DNA of 64,000 bases, from NCBI GenBank assembly GCA_016871315.1, contig VFZE01000022.1, forward strand, positions 26,484 to 90,483. Reading direction: 5' to 3'. The DNA comes from Acidimicrobiia bacterium. GTDB lineage: Bacteria > Acidobacteriota > Terriglobia > Bryobacterales > Bryobacteraceae. The notes beneath the pieces were generated by a model. That model searched no databases, was not told the DNA's origin, and worked only from the letters and a program-made list of their open reading frames with translations. Positions 22,565 through 31,927 of the stretch are shown piece by piece. The translations under genes and the position numbers were made by a program. The stretch's first letter is position 1, and each line of letters opens with the position of its first letter.

Positions 22565-25411
22565 CTACTCGACAACGACAAGCAGCGGGTCGCTGGACTG
22601 TTCGCCCGCGGTGAGAATCACCTCCGCCGGCCCCACGGCGGCACGGTCCGATACTCGCGCATTGATTTGAAACAGCCCGGCAACCTGACCCGGCGCCGCA
22701 CCGCCAAAAACGATCTCGGCCGGGAATCCGCCGATCGTCATCGAGACTGGGAGGACGGGGCTTGGGAGAGGAGCCGTTGCCAGCGCGCCCTCCAAGGAAG
22801 CGGGCGTAGTCGCGCCGAGGCCGGTTGCAAAGAACACCGCAATCGAGCCTCGCGCCAAGGAACCCGGCGTTCCCGCGAACAACGCCGGCGCCGACGCCGA
22901 CACCGGAATCGCCACTTCGTTCGTTGATCGCCCGTTGAACTCCATTCGAAGGCGCGCCGTGGAACCAACGGAGAACGGCAGAATCGCCGCCACCATGTCG
23001 CTGCGCGTGAACAGTACAGGCGCGGGAGTTCCATCCACAAGGACTCGCGTTCCCGCAAGCTCACGCGTCACCGCCGTTTGATCGGCAGTGAGTTGCGCTG
23101 TTACCAGTTGCGGTGGGCCGACTCCTCCAACGAACACAGTCACAATCTGCCCGGGCGATAACGCCCCTCCCAGGAAACTGGCCGCATCCACTACACCAAA
23201 CGCGCGCAGTGATGGCGGTTCCGGACGGAAATGCACCACCGGCACGTCGTGATCGGAGAAGCGCTCCGCTCGCGAATCGTCTCCGAACAGATCCACGGGA
23301 AAATCGGCGTTGACGTGCGCCACCTGGAAACGGGTGATGCGGCGGTGCATGGCGTCGCTGACAAGCACGTGATCTAGCGTCTGGGCGTTGCCGTCCTGGA
23401 GAAACGTGAATCCCTGATCCCGCGGCACGAGCGTGGTGAGGTTTCTCAGCCTGCCGGCGCCAATGATGCCCATCACGTCTACGTAGCCGTCGGGGAAGGG
23501 AAAAGCGTTGCAGTCGCACAGGACAACCAAAGGCTCCTCGACAGCACCGGCCAGGCGCGCGATCGCTTCCGCCTGCGCCTGCCGCTTCGCCTGCACCTCA
23601 GGCGTCTCAATGCCGATGAGCGAGCGCGGATGCAGATTCATCGCCGTGAAGCGGAAGCTCCCGATCGAGGCCCGCAGCACCAGCGGCGGACGGTCATGCA
23701 GAATCTGCGTCGCGCCGGAGGGTGTCCGGTACGTCGCGCTCTTTTCTTCCTGCGTCACGGATACGGGCGTGATCCGCGCCGTGTTTACCAGGAACCCGAC
23801 GTCGATCCCGCCCGGATCGTTGCCCTCTTCCAGAAACGCGCGGTAGCTTGGGCCCAGTCTTGCCGCCAGCGCTTGAAGGGTCGGCAGATTCTCCACCTCC
23901 TGCACCGCGATCAGATCGGGCAGCCGCAGCGTGTCGCGAATGGCCAGCGCGATCTTTCGCAGGCGCCGCTCGAATGCTTCCGGTGTCAAAACCGGATCCG
24001 CCGTCGAGGGGTCATCCGCCGTGTCAAACAGCCGGCGCAGATTGATCGATGCCGCGGAGAACTCCTCCGGCTCCGGCGCCAGCACCGCTGCCGCGCGGTT
24101 GCCGCCTTCCACTGTCATGCCGGCTTCAGCAAGAATGGTGTAGGTTCGGAAGCCGTAGTCCAACGGTCCCCTCACACTGCGTACCCTGGCCCCGGCCTGC
24201 ACACGCAGACGCAGCCCGCTTGCATCGATGCGCAGCCGTTCCGGGTTTCCATCGAACCGGATCCCCGGCTCCCGATGCGGCCGCGCGGCGCCCTCCAGCA
24301 CAGCGAAGAATATGCCGTTGGTCGAGCCTCTCGCGTTGGCTTCATCGATCGCTCCTCCCGTGGGCGCAATCACGCGCAATACGCCGGCCTCGACGCGCAT
24401 CCCCTCATACCGCTCCAGAAGATCAGGGCCGCCTCCTGGGGCCAGATGCTCCGTGGTGAGCAAGATGGGCGGAGGTAGCGCGTGACCAGTCGAAATCAAC
24501 TCAACCGCGGGAGAGGTGATCTCGGTCAAGGTGGGTGATTCCGGATCAGCGGCCGGACGGAATCCCGTCACCATCCCCGTCACCCGCACCAGATTCCCGA
24601 CCTCGGCCTCGGCGGGCGGCGCAGAACTGGTGAAGATGAGGAGCCCTTCGGAGGTCTCCTGATCTCCATCGTCATCCGCCGGAGCGCTTTGAATGTAGAA
24701 GCCGTTACTGCGTCGCGCCGTCACGATCCCAGTCGTCTCTACACGCTGGCCAACCAGCGGCGAAGTATTGCCGCGGCCCTGAATCCGGCTGATCGTCGTC
24801 GGAATGGCCGCCGGCGGCGCCTCCAAGCAGTTCACCAGCGGACTTGCGCTGTTACGAGGGATTGGCGAGCCGACATCGAAGTCCGCGCCGTTGTTGCTTG
24901 TATCGGTGCAGCCGCGGTTGCGCCGCAAGGCGGCGGTTGTGTTCGTCAGCGCCCTTACGGGAGTACCGCGGAAAAAATCGGCCGTGCCGTAGCCGACCAG
25001 GTCGGCAATCGCGGCCGAGGAGGGCGAGTTGCCTTCCAGCGGCGTAGCGTTGCGCACCAGCGCCACCTTGGCGCTGGTGGCGCTCATCGCGATTTCTCCC
25101 GAGGCGTCCGGCGAGGGCAGATCCTGCGTTCCGCCCGTTCCCGCAGCCTGCCGCACCAGGTAATAGCGGCCCGGGGAGATCACGCCCGATAGTGCCGTCA
25201 CCTGCCAGTTGCTCCCCGCAGCCGCGGCATACTGCACGGACCACCCGTTTACATTTACCGAAGCACTGCCCCGATTGAACAGCTCGATGAAATCGTTGCG
25301 CAGGGTCGCTCCCGCGTTCCCTCCTCCGCCGTAGATCTGGCTGATCACCACATCGGAGTTTTGGGGAAACAGGGACGGCGCCAGCAGCAACAGCAGCCCG
25401 TGAATCTTCAT
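22565..25411 (-). CDS. Secreted lamin-tail/endonuclease-exonuclease-phosphatase protein
   Basis: A 948-residue exported protein. After the signal peptide comes a lamin-tail domain (VVISQIYGGGGNAGATLRND, FIELFNRGSASVNVNGWSVQ). Next is an OB-fold segment around 210-310 (GRGNTSPLVGQRVETTGIVT). The EEP nuclease domain at about 440-740 shows DLIAVQEVENLPTLQ, NLHPRSLIG, LCDCNAFPFPDGY and the C-terminal RFSDHDVPVV (SDHxP-like). The last about 200 residues are a beta-sandwich typical of Solibacter-type secreted proteins. The layout matches extracellular nucleases of the ExeM/NucH type, which degrade external DNA for phosphate or biofilm turnover. In the first EEP motif the metal Glu follows Gln (QEVE) as expected. 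It is convergent with the transporter, seven bases away. Confidence 0.88.
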   Translation of the reverse strand: MKIHGLLLLLAPSLFPQNSDVVISQIYGGGGNAGATLRNDFIELFNRGSASVNVNGWSVQYAAAAGSNWQVTALSGVISPGRYYLVRQAAGTGGTQDLPSPDASGEIAMSATSAKVALVRNATPLEGNSPSSAAIADLVGYGTADFFRGTPVRALTNTTAALRRNRGCTDTSNNGADFDVGSPIPRNSASPLVNCLEAPPAAIPTTISRIQGRGNTSPLVGQRVETTGIVTARRSNGFYIQSAPADDDGDQETSEGLLIFTSSAPPAEAEVGNLVRVTGMVTGFRPAADPESPTLTEITSPAVELISTGHALPPPILLTTEHLAPGGGPDLLERYEGMRVEAGVLRVIAPTGGAIDEANARGSTNGIFFAVLEGAARPHREPGIRFDGNPERLRIDASGLRLRVQAGARVRSVRGPLDYGFRTYTILAEAGMTVEGGNRAAAVLAPEPEEFSAASINLRRLFDTADDPSTADPVLTPEAFERRLRKIALAIRDTLRLPDLIAVQEVENLPTLQALAARLGPSYRAFLEEGNDPGGIDVGFLVNTARITPVSVTQEEKSATYRTPSGATQILHDRPPLVLRASIGSFRFTAMNLHPRSLIGIETPEVQAKRQAQAEAIARLAGAVEEPLVVLCDCNAFPFPDGYVDVMGIIGAGRLRNLTTLVPRDQGFTFLQDGNAQTLDHVLVSDAMHRRITRFQVAHVNADFPVDLFGDDSRAERFSDHDVPVVHFRPEPPSLRAFGVVDAASFLGGALSPGQIVTVFVGGVGPPQLVTAQLTADQTAVTRELAGTRVLVDGTPAPVLFTRSDMVAAILPFSVGSTARLRMEFNGRSTNEVAIPVSASAPALFAGTPGSLARGSIAVFFATGLGATTPASLEGALATAPLPSPVLPVSMTIGGFPAEIVFGGAAPGQVAGLFQINARVSDRAAVGPAEVILTAGEQSSDPLLVVVE

Positions 25412-25423
25412 CCAGGACTCAGT

Positions 25424-26596
25424 TTAGTCCTTGTACGGGTCGAACTCATCGGCGCCGGCCATGGCCACGCCGATCGGTTTCAGCGTGTGCAGCACCTTCA
25501 CGGAAGGCGAGTGCTCCTCCAGCACCTTCGGCAGGCGCTTGTAGCAGTGCGGCGACTCATCGGCGCCCGCGCCGCGCAGCTCCACGCCTTCCCTCCTCAC
25601 CCAATCGTGCATCATCTTGATAGTCACCTTGCCTTGCCGCAGCACGCGCCCCTTGCGGTCCAGCTTCCCCTTCGCCTCCATGCGGCCCATCACGCGCCCG
25701 GCGCCATGGATCGTCGAATACAGCGAGTGGGCCGATTCCTTACTCTCGACACCTTCGAGAATCACCGAGATGTCGCCCATGCTGCCGCCGACGAAACCCT
25801 TCTGCCCGGGAAAAGCCGGCGTCGCGCCTTTGCGCACCACCCACAAGTCACGCCCCTGATGCCGTTCGCGCCAGGCGAAGTTGTGGTGGTTGTGCACTTC
25901 TTCGAGAATCCGCGCTCCCAGGATCTTCGCCACGCGGTTGCAGACCCAATCGCGGCCGCCGTATGCGTACATTCCCGCCAGCTTCATGCACTCCAGATAC
26001 TCCGCGCCCAAGTTGCTCTTCACGGGAATCACGCACGGATCCACATCCATGCCGTCTTTGGCTCCGGCGGCGCGTAGGAACCAGGTCGCCGTCTTGTGAC
26101 CCAGTCCGCGGCTGCCGAAGTGCACGCCGATCCAGACGCGGTCCTTCTCATCCACGAACAGATCCACATAATGATTGCCTGAGCCCACGGTACCGAGCTG
26201 TTCCCGCGCCAGCTTCTTCAAGTCGCGAACGGCTTCCATCTTCCAGGCATCTTCATAGAACAGCTCGTGGTCGACCTTTTCCTGGTTCTTCATGCCGATG
26301 CCGAAACTGATGCTGCTCCAGACATCGTCCATGATGGTCTTGATCCGCCTCCGCACCTCCCCGGCATCGGCATCGGTCAGCACCGCCTTGTTGCCGCAGG
26401 CGATGTCGTAGCCCACGCCGGACGGACTGATGCAGTCTTCGTAAGCAACCACGCCGCCGATGGGAACGGCGTAGCCTTTGTGATGGTCCGCCATCAAGGC
26501 GACCTGGTCGGCGGTTCGCGCACAGTTGCGGATCTGCCGCAGCGAACTCTCATCGACGGGATCGCCCCAGACGGGTATGCCGTCGATCCACTGCAT
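25424..26596 (-). CDS. rtcB: RNA-splicing ligase RtcB
   Basis: A 390-residue RtcB-family RNA ligase, which joins 2',3'-cyclic phosphate and 5'-OH ends using GTP and Mn. Visible metal and guanylation residues: the Asp/Cys motif GVGYDIACGNKAVL, GSGNHYVDLFV, IGVHFGSRGLG, VHNHHNFAWRE, GFVGGSMGD and the guanylated-His region STIHGAGRVMGR near the C-terminus. It belongs to the shorter bacterial RtcB branch. The start at 26596 (MQWIDGIPVWG) is chosen as the first Met before the conserved domain; sequence upstream is antisense to the kinase pseudogene. It is divergent from that pseudogene, and no RtcA or archease gene is adjacent. Likely role: RNA repair under stress. Confidence 0.93.
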   Translation of the reverse strand: MQWIDGIPVWGDPVDESSLRQIRNCARTADQVALMADHHKGYAVPIGGVVAYEDCISPSGVGYDIACGNKAVLTDADAGEVRRRIKTIMDDVWSSISFGIGMKNQEKVDHELFYEDAWKMEAVRDLKKLAREQLGTVGSGNHYVDLFVDEKDRVWIGVHFGSRGLGHKTATWFLRAAGAKDGMDVDPCVIPVKSNLGAEYLECMKLAGMYAYGGRDWVCNRVAKILGARILEEVHNHHNFAWRERHQGRDLWVVRKGATPAFPGQKGFVGGSMGDISVILEGVESKESAHSLYSTIHGAGRVMGRMEAKGKLDRKGRVLRQGKVTIKMMHDWVRREGVELRGAGADESPHCYKRLPKVLEEHSPSVKVLHTLKPIGVAMAGADEFDPYKD

Positions 26597-26647
26597 GAGG
26601 GGTGTCCTTATTTTCAGGATACCGTTCCCGCGATAAGATAATCCCGT

Positions 26648-27920
26648 TTGCCTACCACCTTCAGCGCGGGACAGACCCTTGGCCCCTACGAAGTCCTTTC
26701 CCAGCTTGGCGCGGGAGGAATGGGTAAAGTCTATAAAGCCCGCGACAAAAGGTTGGACCGTTTTGTCGCCATCAAGATTCTGCCGGAGCATGTCGCCAAG
26801 CGGGAAGACCTGCGCCAGCGCTTTGAGCGCGAAGCTCGCGCCGTGGCCTCCCTGAATCATCCCCACCTCTGCGTGCTCTACGACATTGGCAGCCAGGACG
26901 GCACCGAGTACATGGTGATGGAATGCCTGGAAGGCGAGACGCTAGCTGCACGCCTCGCCAAGGGCGCCCTCCCGCTGGATCAAGCACTCCGGTTCGCTGT
27001 CCAGATCGCCGATGCCCTCGACTGCGCCCACCGCGCCGGGGTCACCCACCGTGACATCAAGCCCAACAACATCGTGCTGACACGGGACGGGGTAAAGCTG
27101 CTCGACTTCGGTTTGGCCAAGTCCGGGTCGGCCAAGCCCGGCCCCTCCGATGCCACTCTCACGCAGGCGCTCACCGCGGAGGGCACCGTGCTTGGAACAC
27201 CTCAGTACATGGCGCCGAGCAATTCGAAGGCAGGGAGGCCGACGCGCGCTGCGACATCTGGGCCTTCGGTGCGGTCCTCTACGAGATCGCCACGGGCCAA
27301 AAAGCGTTCCTTTCTATCTCACCCAAGGCGGAATCTGCCGAAAACCAGCCGATGGCTCCGGCGAGGAGGAACTGCTCTACAAGGCCAGCGCTTCTACAGA
27401 TTTTGTTAACACCGTCTCTCCGGATGGAAAGTTCCTGCTGATTGGATTTAGCGACATCATGATATTGCCGCTGGCCGGAGACCGGAAACCGGAGCCCTAT
27501 CTGCAAACCAAGTACACGGAGATGAAACCGGCATTCTCCCCAGACGGCCGTTGGGTGGCCTATGAGTCCAACGAATCGGGCCGCTACGAGATCTATGTCC
27601 AGGGATTTCCGGACAAGCGTGGCAAATGGCTGATCTCCGCTAGCGGGGGGCGGCAGGCCGCCTGGAGACGGGATGGAAAGGAGTTGTATTGGGTCAGACC
27701 GGACGGCACTTTGATGGCCGCCTCGATGAAATTGCTGAAGGCGGGAGTCAGGGCTGGCCAACCCCAAACCCTCTTCCGGATCAGTAATTGGGATGGCGCT
27801 CTTACCGCTTATCAGACTGATGGAAACGGCCGCCGCTTCCTTGTTTACGAGCCGGAAGCCGGACAGCGCGAGTTGCCGATGGTGGTTGTGCAGAACTGGG
27901 CGGCGCGGCTGGGAAAGTAA
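26648..27920 (+). pseudogene. Serine/threonine kinase with WD40-like propeller, central deletion plus frameshift
   Basis: From the TTG start the kinase reads normally through the P-loop LGAGGMGKVYKARD, VAIKIL, HRDIKPNNIVL, DFGLAK and GTPQYMAP. A one-base loss near 27216 then puts the expected EQFEGREADARCDIWAFG into another frame. That frame continues to YEIATGQKAF and breaks. From about 27310, in a third frame, the C-terminal propeller of such receptor kinases appears: KPADGSGEEELLYK, SPDGKFLLIG, FSPDGRWVAYESNESG, PMVVVQNW. The rest of the kinase C-lobe, the membrane segment and the first blades (more than 400 residues in typical relatives) are missing. Confidence 0.82.
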
Positions 27921-27923
27921 CGG

Positions 27924-29183
27924 CTACGGCCGGTTCAGATACTTCTTATACAGCTGCGTGTGTTTGTTATCGAGGTTCACCTCGCGGCCCTTGATGAACA
28001 TCTGTCGGATCTGGGTCGTTGTCTCGAGCGGATCGCCGTCAGTGAGGATCAAGTCGGCCCATTTGCCTTTTTCGATCGAGCCGAGCTTGTCCTCGACGCC
28101 CCAGATGCGTGCGGCGTTGATGGTCACCGCCTTCAGCGCTTCTTCCCTCGGCAGGCCGAAAGCGACCGCCGATGCCACCTGGTAGGGCAGATTACGGACG
28201 GCGGAGGAATCAAAGGTCCCGAAGGCGAAGGTGATACCTGCTTTGAACAGCTCGCTTGGCAACGTGAACTGACTGTCGTAGGCATCATCCTCTTCGAGCG
28301 GTGAGGCATGGGTGCCCGGCAGGATCACCGGGATAGCCTTCGCCTTGATGTCAGCCAGCGCTTGGCCCGGCTCGCGCACCTGCGCCAGCACGATGCGGAT
28401 GTTCTCCTTGGCGGCGAACTCCACGGCGTCCTTGATGGCGCGCTCGCGAACAGCGGTCATCATCACGGGTGTCTTGCGCTCCAGCACGGGAATCATCGCT
28501 TCGAATTTCAGGTCGATCTTGAAGCCCTTCGGCGCAGCCGCCTTTGCTTTCTGATAGCGGCGTGACTCCTCCAGAAACTGGCTGAGCTTCTGCACCTGCT
28601 CTTCATACCGCCGGCGCGTCTCGGCAAACGAGGTCTGCTGCCCTTGGCCTCCTCCGAACCGGCGTCCGCCTCCGCCGCTCATCAGCGGAAAACGCAAGTG
28701 CAACGCAACGGCCGGCGAAACCGCCATCTCCTCCCATGTCCAGCCGTCCATGTGAATCAGCGCCATCTGGCCGCCGATTACGCCGCCGCCGGGCTGCGTG
28801 ATCACGCTGGTGATGCCGTTGGAGCGCGCCACCGGAATATGTTCGCTGGCCGGATTGATGGCGACGATGGTGCGCAGCTGCGGATTGAAATCGCCAAGCT
28901 CGGTGGCATCCTGCGTCTCGCGGACCGAACTGATCTCGGTCAACCCGACCACGGTCGCCGAATCGATCATGCCGGGATAAAGATGCAGGCCCTTGGCCTC
29001 CACCAGCTTGGCCCCCTTCGGCGCCACAACTTTCGCGCCGATCTCGGCAATCACGCCATCCTTGATCACCACGGAGCCGGTCAGCTGCGGCCCCGTGATG
29101 GGATGAATGGTGGCGTTGCGGATCACCACGTCCTGAGCCAGCAGCCCGCAGGCGGCGATCAGTAAGGAGAGGAAAAGGTTCAT
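27924..29183 (-). CDS. Secreted amidohydrolase-like protein lacking the HxH metal motif
   Basis: A 419-residue exported protein (signal peptide LSLLIAACGLLAQ) with the imidazolonepropionase/adenine-deaminase-type amidohydrolase scaffold. The N-terminal composite beta-sandwich is DVVIRNATIHPITG; the C-terminal part has AVTINAARIWGVEDKLGSIE and GKWADLILTDGDPL. After the strand LYPGMID, active family members carry His-x-His; here the residues are Ser-Ala-Thr. The usual later active-site Asp also lies in a changed context (GTFDSSAVRN). It may be a non-catalytic subunit. It is third in a three-gene operon and overlaps its upstream paralog by four bases (ATGA). Confidence 0.85.
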   Translation of the reverse strand: MNLFLSLLIAACGLLAQDVVIRNATIHPITGPQLTGSVVIKDGVIAEIGAKVVAPKGAKLVEAKGLHLYPGMIDSATVVGLTEISSVRETQDATELGDFNPQLRTIVAINPASEHIPVARSNGITSVITQPGGGVIGGQMALIHMDGWTWEEMAVSPAVALHLRFPLMSGGGGRRFGGGQGQQTSFAETRRRYEEQVQKLSQFLEESRRYQKAKAAAPKGFKIDLKFEAMIPVLERKTPVMMTAVRERAIKDAVEFAAKENIRIVLAQVREPGQALADIKAKAIPVILPGTHASPLEEDDAYDSQFTLPSELFKAGITFAFGTFDSSAVRNLPYQVASAVAFGLPREEALKAVTINAARIWGVEDKLGSIEKGKWADLILTDGDPLETTTQIRQMFIKGREVNLDNKHTQLYKKYLNRP

Positions 29184-30514
29184 GCGGGCCTCCTGGCCGC
29201 CGGCTTGGCCGGCGCGGTTTTCTTCTGCTGCTGGCGCTGCTGCTCGGTCAGCGCCTTGCGCCGCGCCTCTTTTTCCGCGCGGTCACTCAGGTCCTTGTCG
29301 CGGTCGAAATACATCGCGCCGTCGATGAACACCTTTTGCACCTTGGCGTAGTTGGAAAGCGGATGCTTGTCGTAGATTACGAGGTCTGCATCCTTGCCGG
29401 CTTCGATTGAGCCGACGCGATTGTCCACCATTAGCTGTTTGGCCGGATTGATGGTCACCATCGCCAGCGCTTCATCCTCCGACAGTCCGCCATACTTGAT
29501 CGCCTTCGCTGCTTCCGTGTTCAGGCGGCGCATCAGCTCCGCCGAATCGGAGTTCAGCGACACCAGCACGCCCTTCTTGTGCATGATGGCGGCGTTGAAG
29601 GGAATCGCGTCGTAGGCTTCCACTTTGTAGGCCCACCAATCGCTGAAGGTCGAGGCCCCGGCGCCATGCGCGGCGATCTCCTTGGCCACCTTGTAGCCTT
29701 CCAGCACGTGCTGGAGTGTGCGGATCTTGAAGCCGTGATCGTCGGCCACACGAAGTAGCATCAGAATCTCATCGGCGCGGTAGCAATGTGCGTGGACCAG
29801 GCGTTTGCCCTCCAACACCTCCACCAGCGGCTCCAGCTTCAGATCACGGCGCGGCGGAAGCGTATTGCCGCCCTTTGCCCGGTGGTCGTTCCATTCAGCC
29901 TGGTAAATCTTCGCATCGGTGAAGGCTTGCCGGATTACGTCCTCGACGCCCATGCGTGTGGCCGGATAGCGCGGTACCGCGCCCGGCTGCAGATTGTCGG
30001 CATCGCCGCGGCGCTTCGGATTCTCTCCCAGCGCGAACTTGATGCCCGGCTTTGCTCCTTCAAACAACAGCCCGGCAGTGTCCTTGCCCCAGCGCATTTT
30101 GATCACGGAGCATTTCCCGCCGATCGAATTGGCGCTTCCGTGCAGAATGTTGGCTGTCGTGACGCCTCCGGCCAGCGCCCGATAGATCGATACCTCCTCC
30201 GAGTTCAGCACATCCTCAATCCCCACCATCGAGGAGACCGACACGCTGCCTTCGTTAATCGATTCAGCAGCAATGTGCGAATGGCAGTCGACGATGCCGG
30301 GAATCACGTATTGTCCGCCGGCGTCGACAACCTGCACGCCCGGCGGCGCCAGGATCTTCTCGGCGACCTCCACGATCTTGCCGTCGCGAATCAGGATCGA
30401 GCCGTCCAGCCGCCCCTTGGTCACGGTGATGATCTTGCCGTTCTGAATCAGAACATCGGCGCCGAATGCGGCGAGGGGAGCCAGTAGGACCGCCCATCGA
30501 AGTGCTTTTTTCAT
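29180..30514 (-). CDS. Secreted amidohydrolase with intact metal site
   Basis: A 444-residue exported amidohydrolase (signal MKKALRWAVLLAPLAAFG). It keeps the binuclear metal residues: HSH in VIPGIVDCHSHIAAES, LVHAHCYRADE, TLQHVLEGYKVA and the final Asp in VSLNSDSAELM. The remainder follows the prolidase/imidazolonepropionase branch (VTINPAKQLMVDNRVGSIEA, GKDADLVIYDKHPL). The likely reaction is hydrolysis of a C-N bond in small peptides or cyclic amides in the periplasm; the substrate is not predictable. The C-terminus is Lys/Gln/Ala rich. It is the middle gene of three and the only one with a complete active site. Confidence 0.88.
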   Translation of the reverse strand: MKKALRWAVLLAPLAAFGADVLIQNGKIITVTKGRLDGSILIRDGKIVEVAEKILAPPGVQVVDAGGQYVIPGIVDCHSHIAAESINEGSVSVSSMVGIEDVLNSEEVSIYRALAGGVTTANILHGSANSIGGKCSVIKMRWGKDTAGLLFEGAKPGIKFALGENPKRRGDADNLQPGAVPRYPATRMGVEDVIRQAFTDAKIYQAEWNDHRAKGGNTLPPRRDLKLEPLVEVLEGKRLVHAHCYRADEILMLLRVADDHGFKIRTLQHVLEGYKVAKEIAAHGAGASTFSDWWAYKVEAYDAIPFNAAIMHKKGVLVSLNSDSAELMRRLNTEAAKAIKYGGLSEDEALAMVTINPAKQLMVDNRVGSIEAGKDADLVIYDKHPLSNYAKVQKVFIDGAMYFDRDKDLSDRAEKEARRKALTEQQRQQQKKTAPAKPAARRPA

Positions 30515-31893
30515 TGGATTGCCTCCGTACGGGAAGAAGTTGGCGGCGTAGATTCCGGCGCCGGATCGTACTTCACACCATCGATCAAGACAAACTTGAC
30601 CTTCGTGCTTTCATCAAACAGACTGCCGCCGGTGATCACCAGGTTGGCGATCTTGCCCGGCTCAATACTCCCGATCCGGTCCCCGACGCCGTAGATCTCC
30701 GCGGCGGCGAGCGTCAGCGCGCGCAGCGCCTGTTCCTCGCTCAGCCCGGCGGTGATCGCTTTCCGCACGGCGGCGCGCACATCGGCGGGCCGCTCCAGCC
30801 CGCCGGAGTAGAACGCGAAGGCTACGCCGGCCTTGGCCAGAGCCGCCGGACTGCCCGGGGCTTTTTCGCGAAGCTCGAGCGTGCGCAGGGAATCGCGACG
30901 CTCCGGATCGGACTCACGCGGCCGCTCCGGCCAGCGAAGATCGATGAGAATCGGCGTGGATGTCTTCTTCAGCAAATCGGCGGCGCGATAGGATTCATGG
31001 CCGCCATAAAGCACCGCTTTGCGCTTCAGTTCGGCGGCGAAACGGATCATGCGATCGATCTCGACGGCGCGCGTGGCGGGAAGCAGCATTCTCGGCGATT
31101 CAAGCACTCCTTCCAGCGCCCGGTCATAAGCGGGCCGCCGCGAACCGCGCGGGTTGGCCTGATAAGCCTTCAGAGCCGCCTGGTAGTGGTCCGCGTCGAG
31201 GTAGACCTGGCGGATGTAGGCAATCACGCCCATCAGTGAACCGGGAAAGCTGGAAAAACTGCGCACCGTCAGCGAATGATACTGACCCGCCGGCGCGGCT
31301 ACCACCATCTGCCCGGGCTTGTCACCCGCCAGATTGATTACGGCTCCTTGCCCCGCGAAAATACCCGAGGCTGGATACGTCACAGAGGTCGTGAAACCGG
31401 CGCTGCGTGCGGCGGCAATCGAGCGATCGGTGGCGCGAACAAGATCCTGTGCACGCACCCAGCTGGAATTCGAAGGCCGGTCCTCCGGACCGCGTGCGGG
31501 CGGCGCCGCGGGAGCTGGTCCGAGGATCGGCACAGGCCCCGGAGAGGGATCGGCTAGTGGCGACGGCGCATCCAAGGACGGCGTACGTCCGCCGGCGCCG
31601 GCGGCGCCGCTTGGCGCGCCGGGGATGCCCCAGCGGCTCAGCGCGTCGATCAATCCAGGATAAACGGTCAGCGAGTTGCCGTCGATCACCCACGCGTCTG
31701 CGGGGATCGCGACATTGGCTCCGACGGCTTCAATCAGCCCGTCGCGCACCAGGACGGTCCCGCCCTGGATCGGCGGTCCTGTTGCGGTGTGGATCCGCGT
31801 GTTCCGGATCGCGATCACCCCGGGAACTTCCGCCTGGGAAATGCCGGTAAGGCAGCCCACGGCGGCAAGGTAAAACAGAATAGTGTTTCTCAT
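30511..31893 (-). CDS. Secreted amidohydrolase-like protein lacking the HxH metal motif
   Basis: A 460-residue exported member of the same family (signal ILFYLAAVGCLTGISQAE). The scaffold is visible: GVIAIRNTRIHTATG, AVGANVAIPADAW, VYPGLIDA, LTLAAAEIYGVGDRIGSIEP and GKIANLVITGGSLF. The HxH site after the PGLID strand is replaced by LSRWG, and a Gly/Pro/Ala-rich insertion follows near residues 90-140. The start at 31893 places the signal peptide first; an upstream in-frame GTG is not supported. It leads the three-gene operon, overlapping the next gene by four bases. Probably a structural or substrate-binding partner of the active paralog, by inference. Confidence 0.83.
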   Translation of the reverse strand: MRNTILFYLAAVGCLTGISQAEVPGVIAIRNTRIHTATGPPIQGGTVLVRDGLIEAVGANVAIPADAWVIDGNSLTVYPGLIDALSRWGIPGAPSGAAGAGGRTPSLDAPSPLADPSPGPVPILGPAPAAPPARGPEDRPSNSSWVRAQDLVRATDRSIAAARSAGFTTSVTYPASGIFAGQGAVINLAGDKPGQMVVAAPAGQYHSLTVRSFSSFPGSLMGVIAYIRQVYLDADHYQAALKAYQANPRGSRRPAYDRALEGVLESPRMLLPATRAVEIDRMIRFAAELKRKAVLYGGHESYRAADLLKKTSTPILIDLRWPERPRESDPERRDSLRTLELREKAPGSPAALAKAGVAFAFYSGGLERPADVRAAVRKAITAGLSEEQALRALTLAAAEIYGVGDRIGSIEPGKIANLVITGGSLFDESTKVKFVLIDGVKYDPAPESTPPTSSRTEAIQ

Positions 31894-31927
31894 GGCGCAC
31901 TCGCTATTATAGGTATTCCAAACCAAA

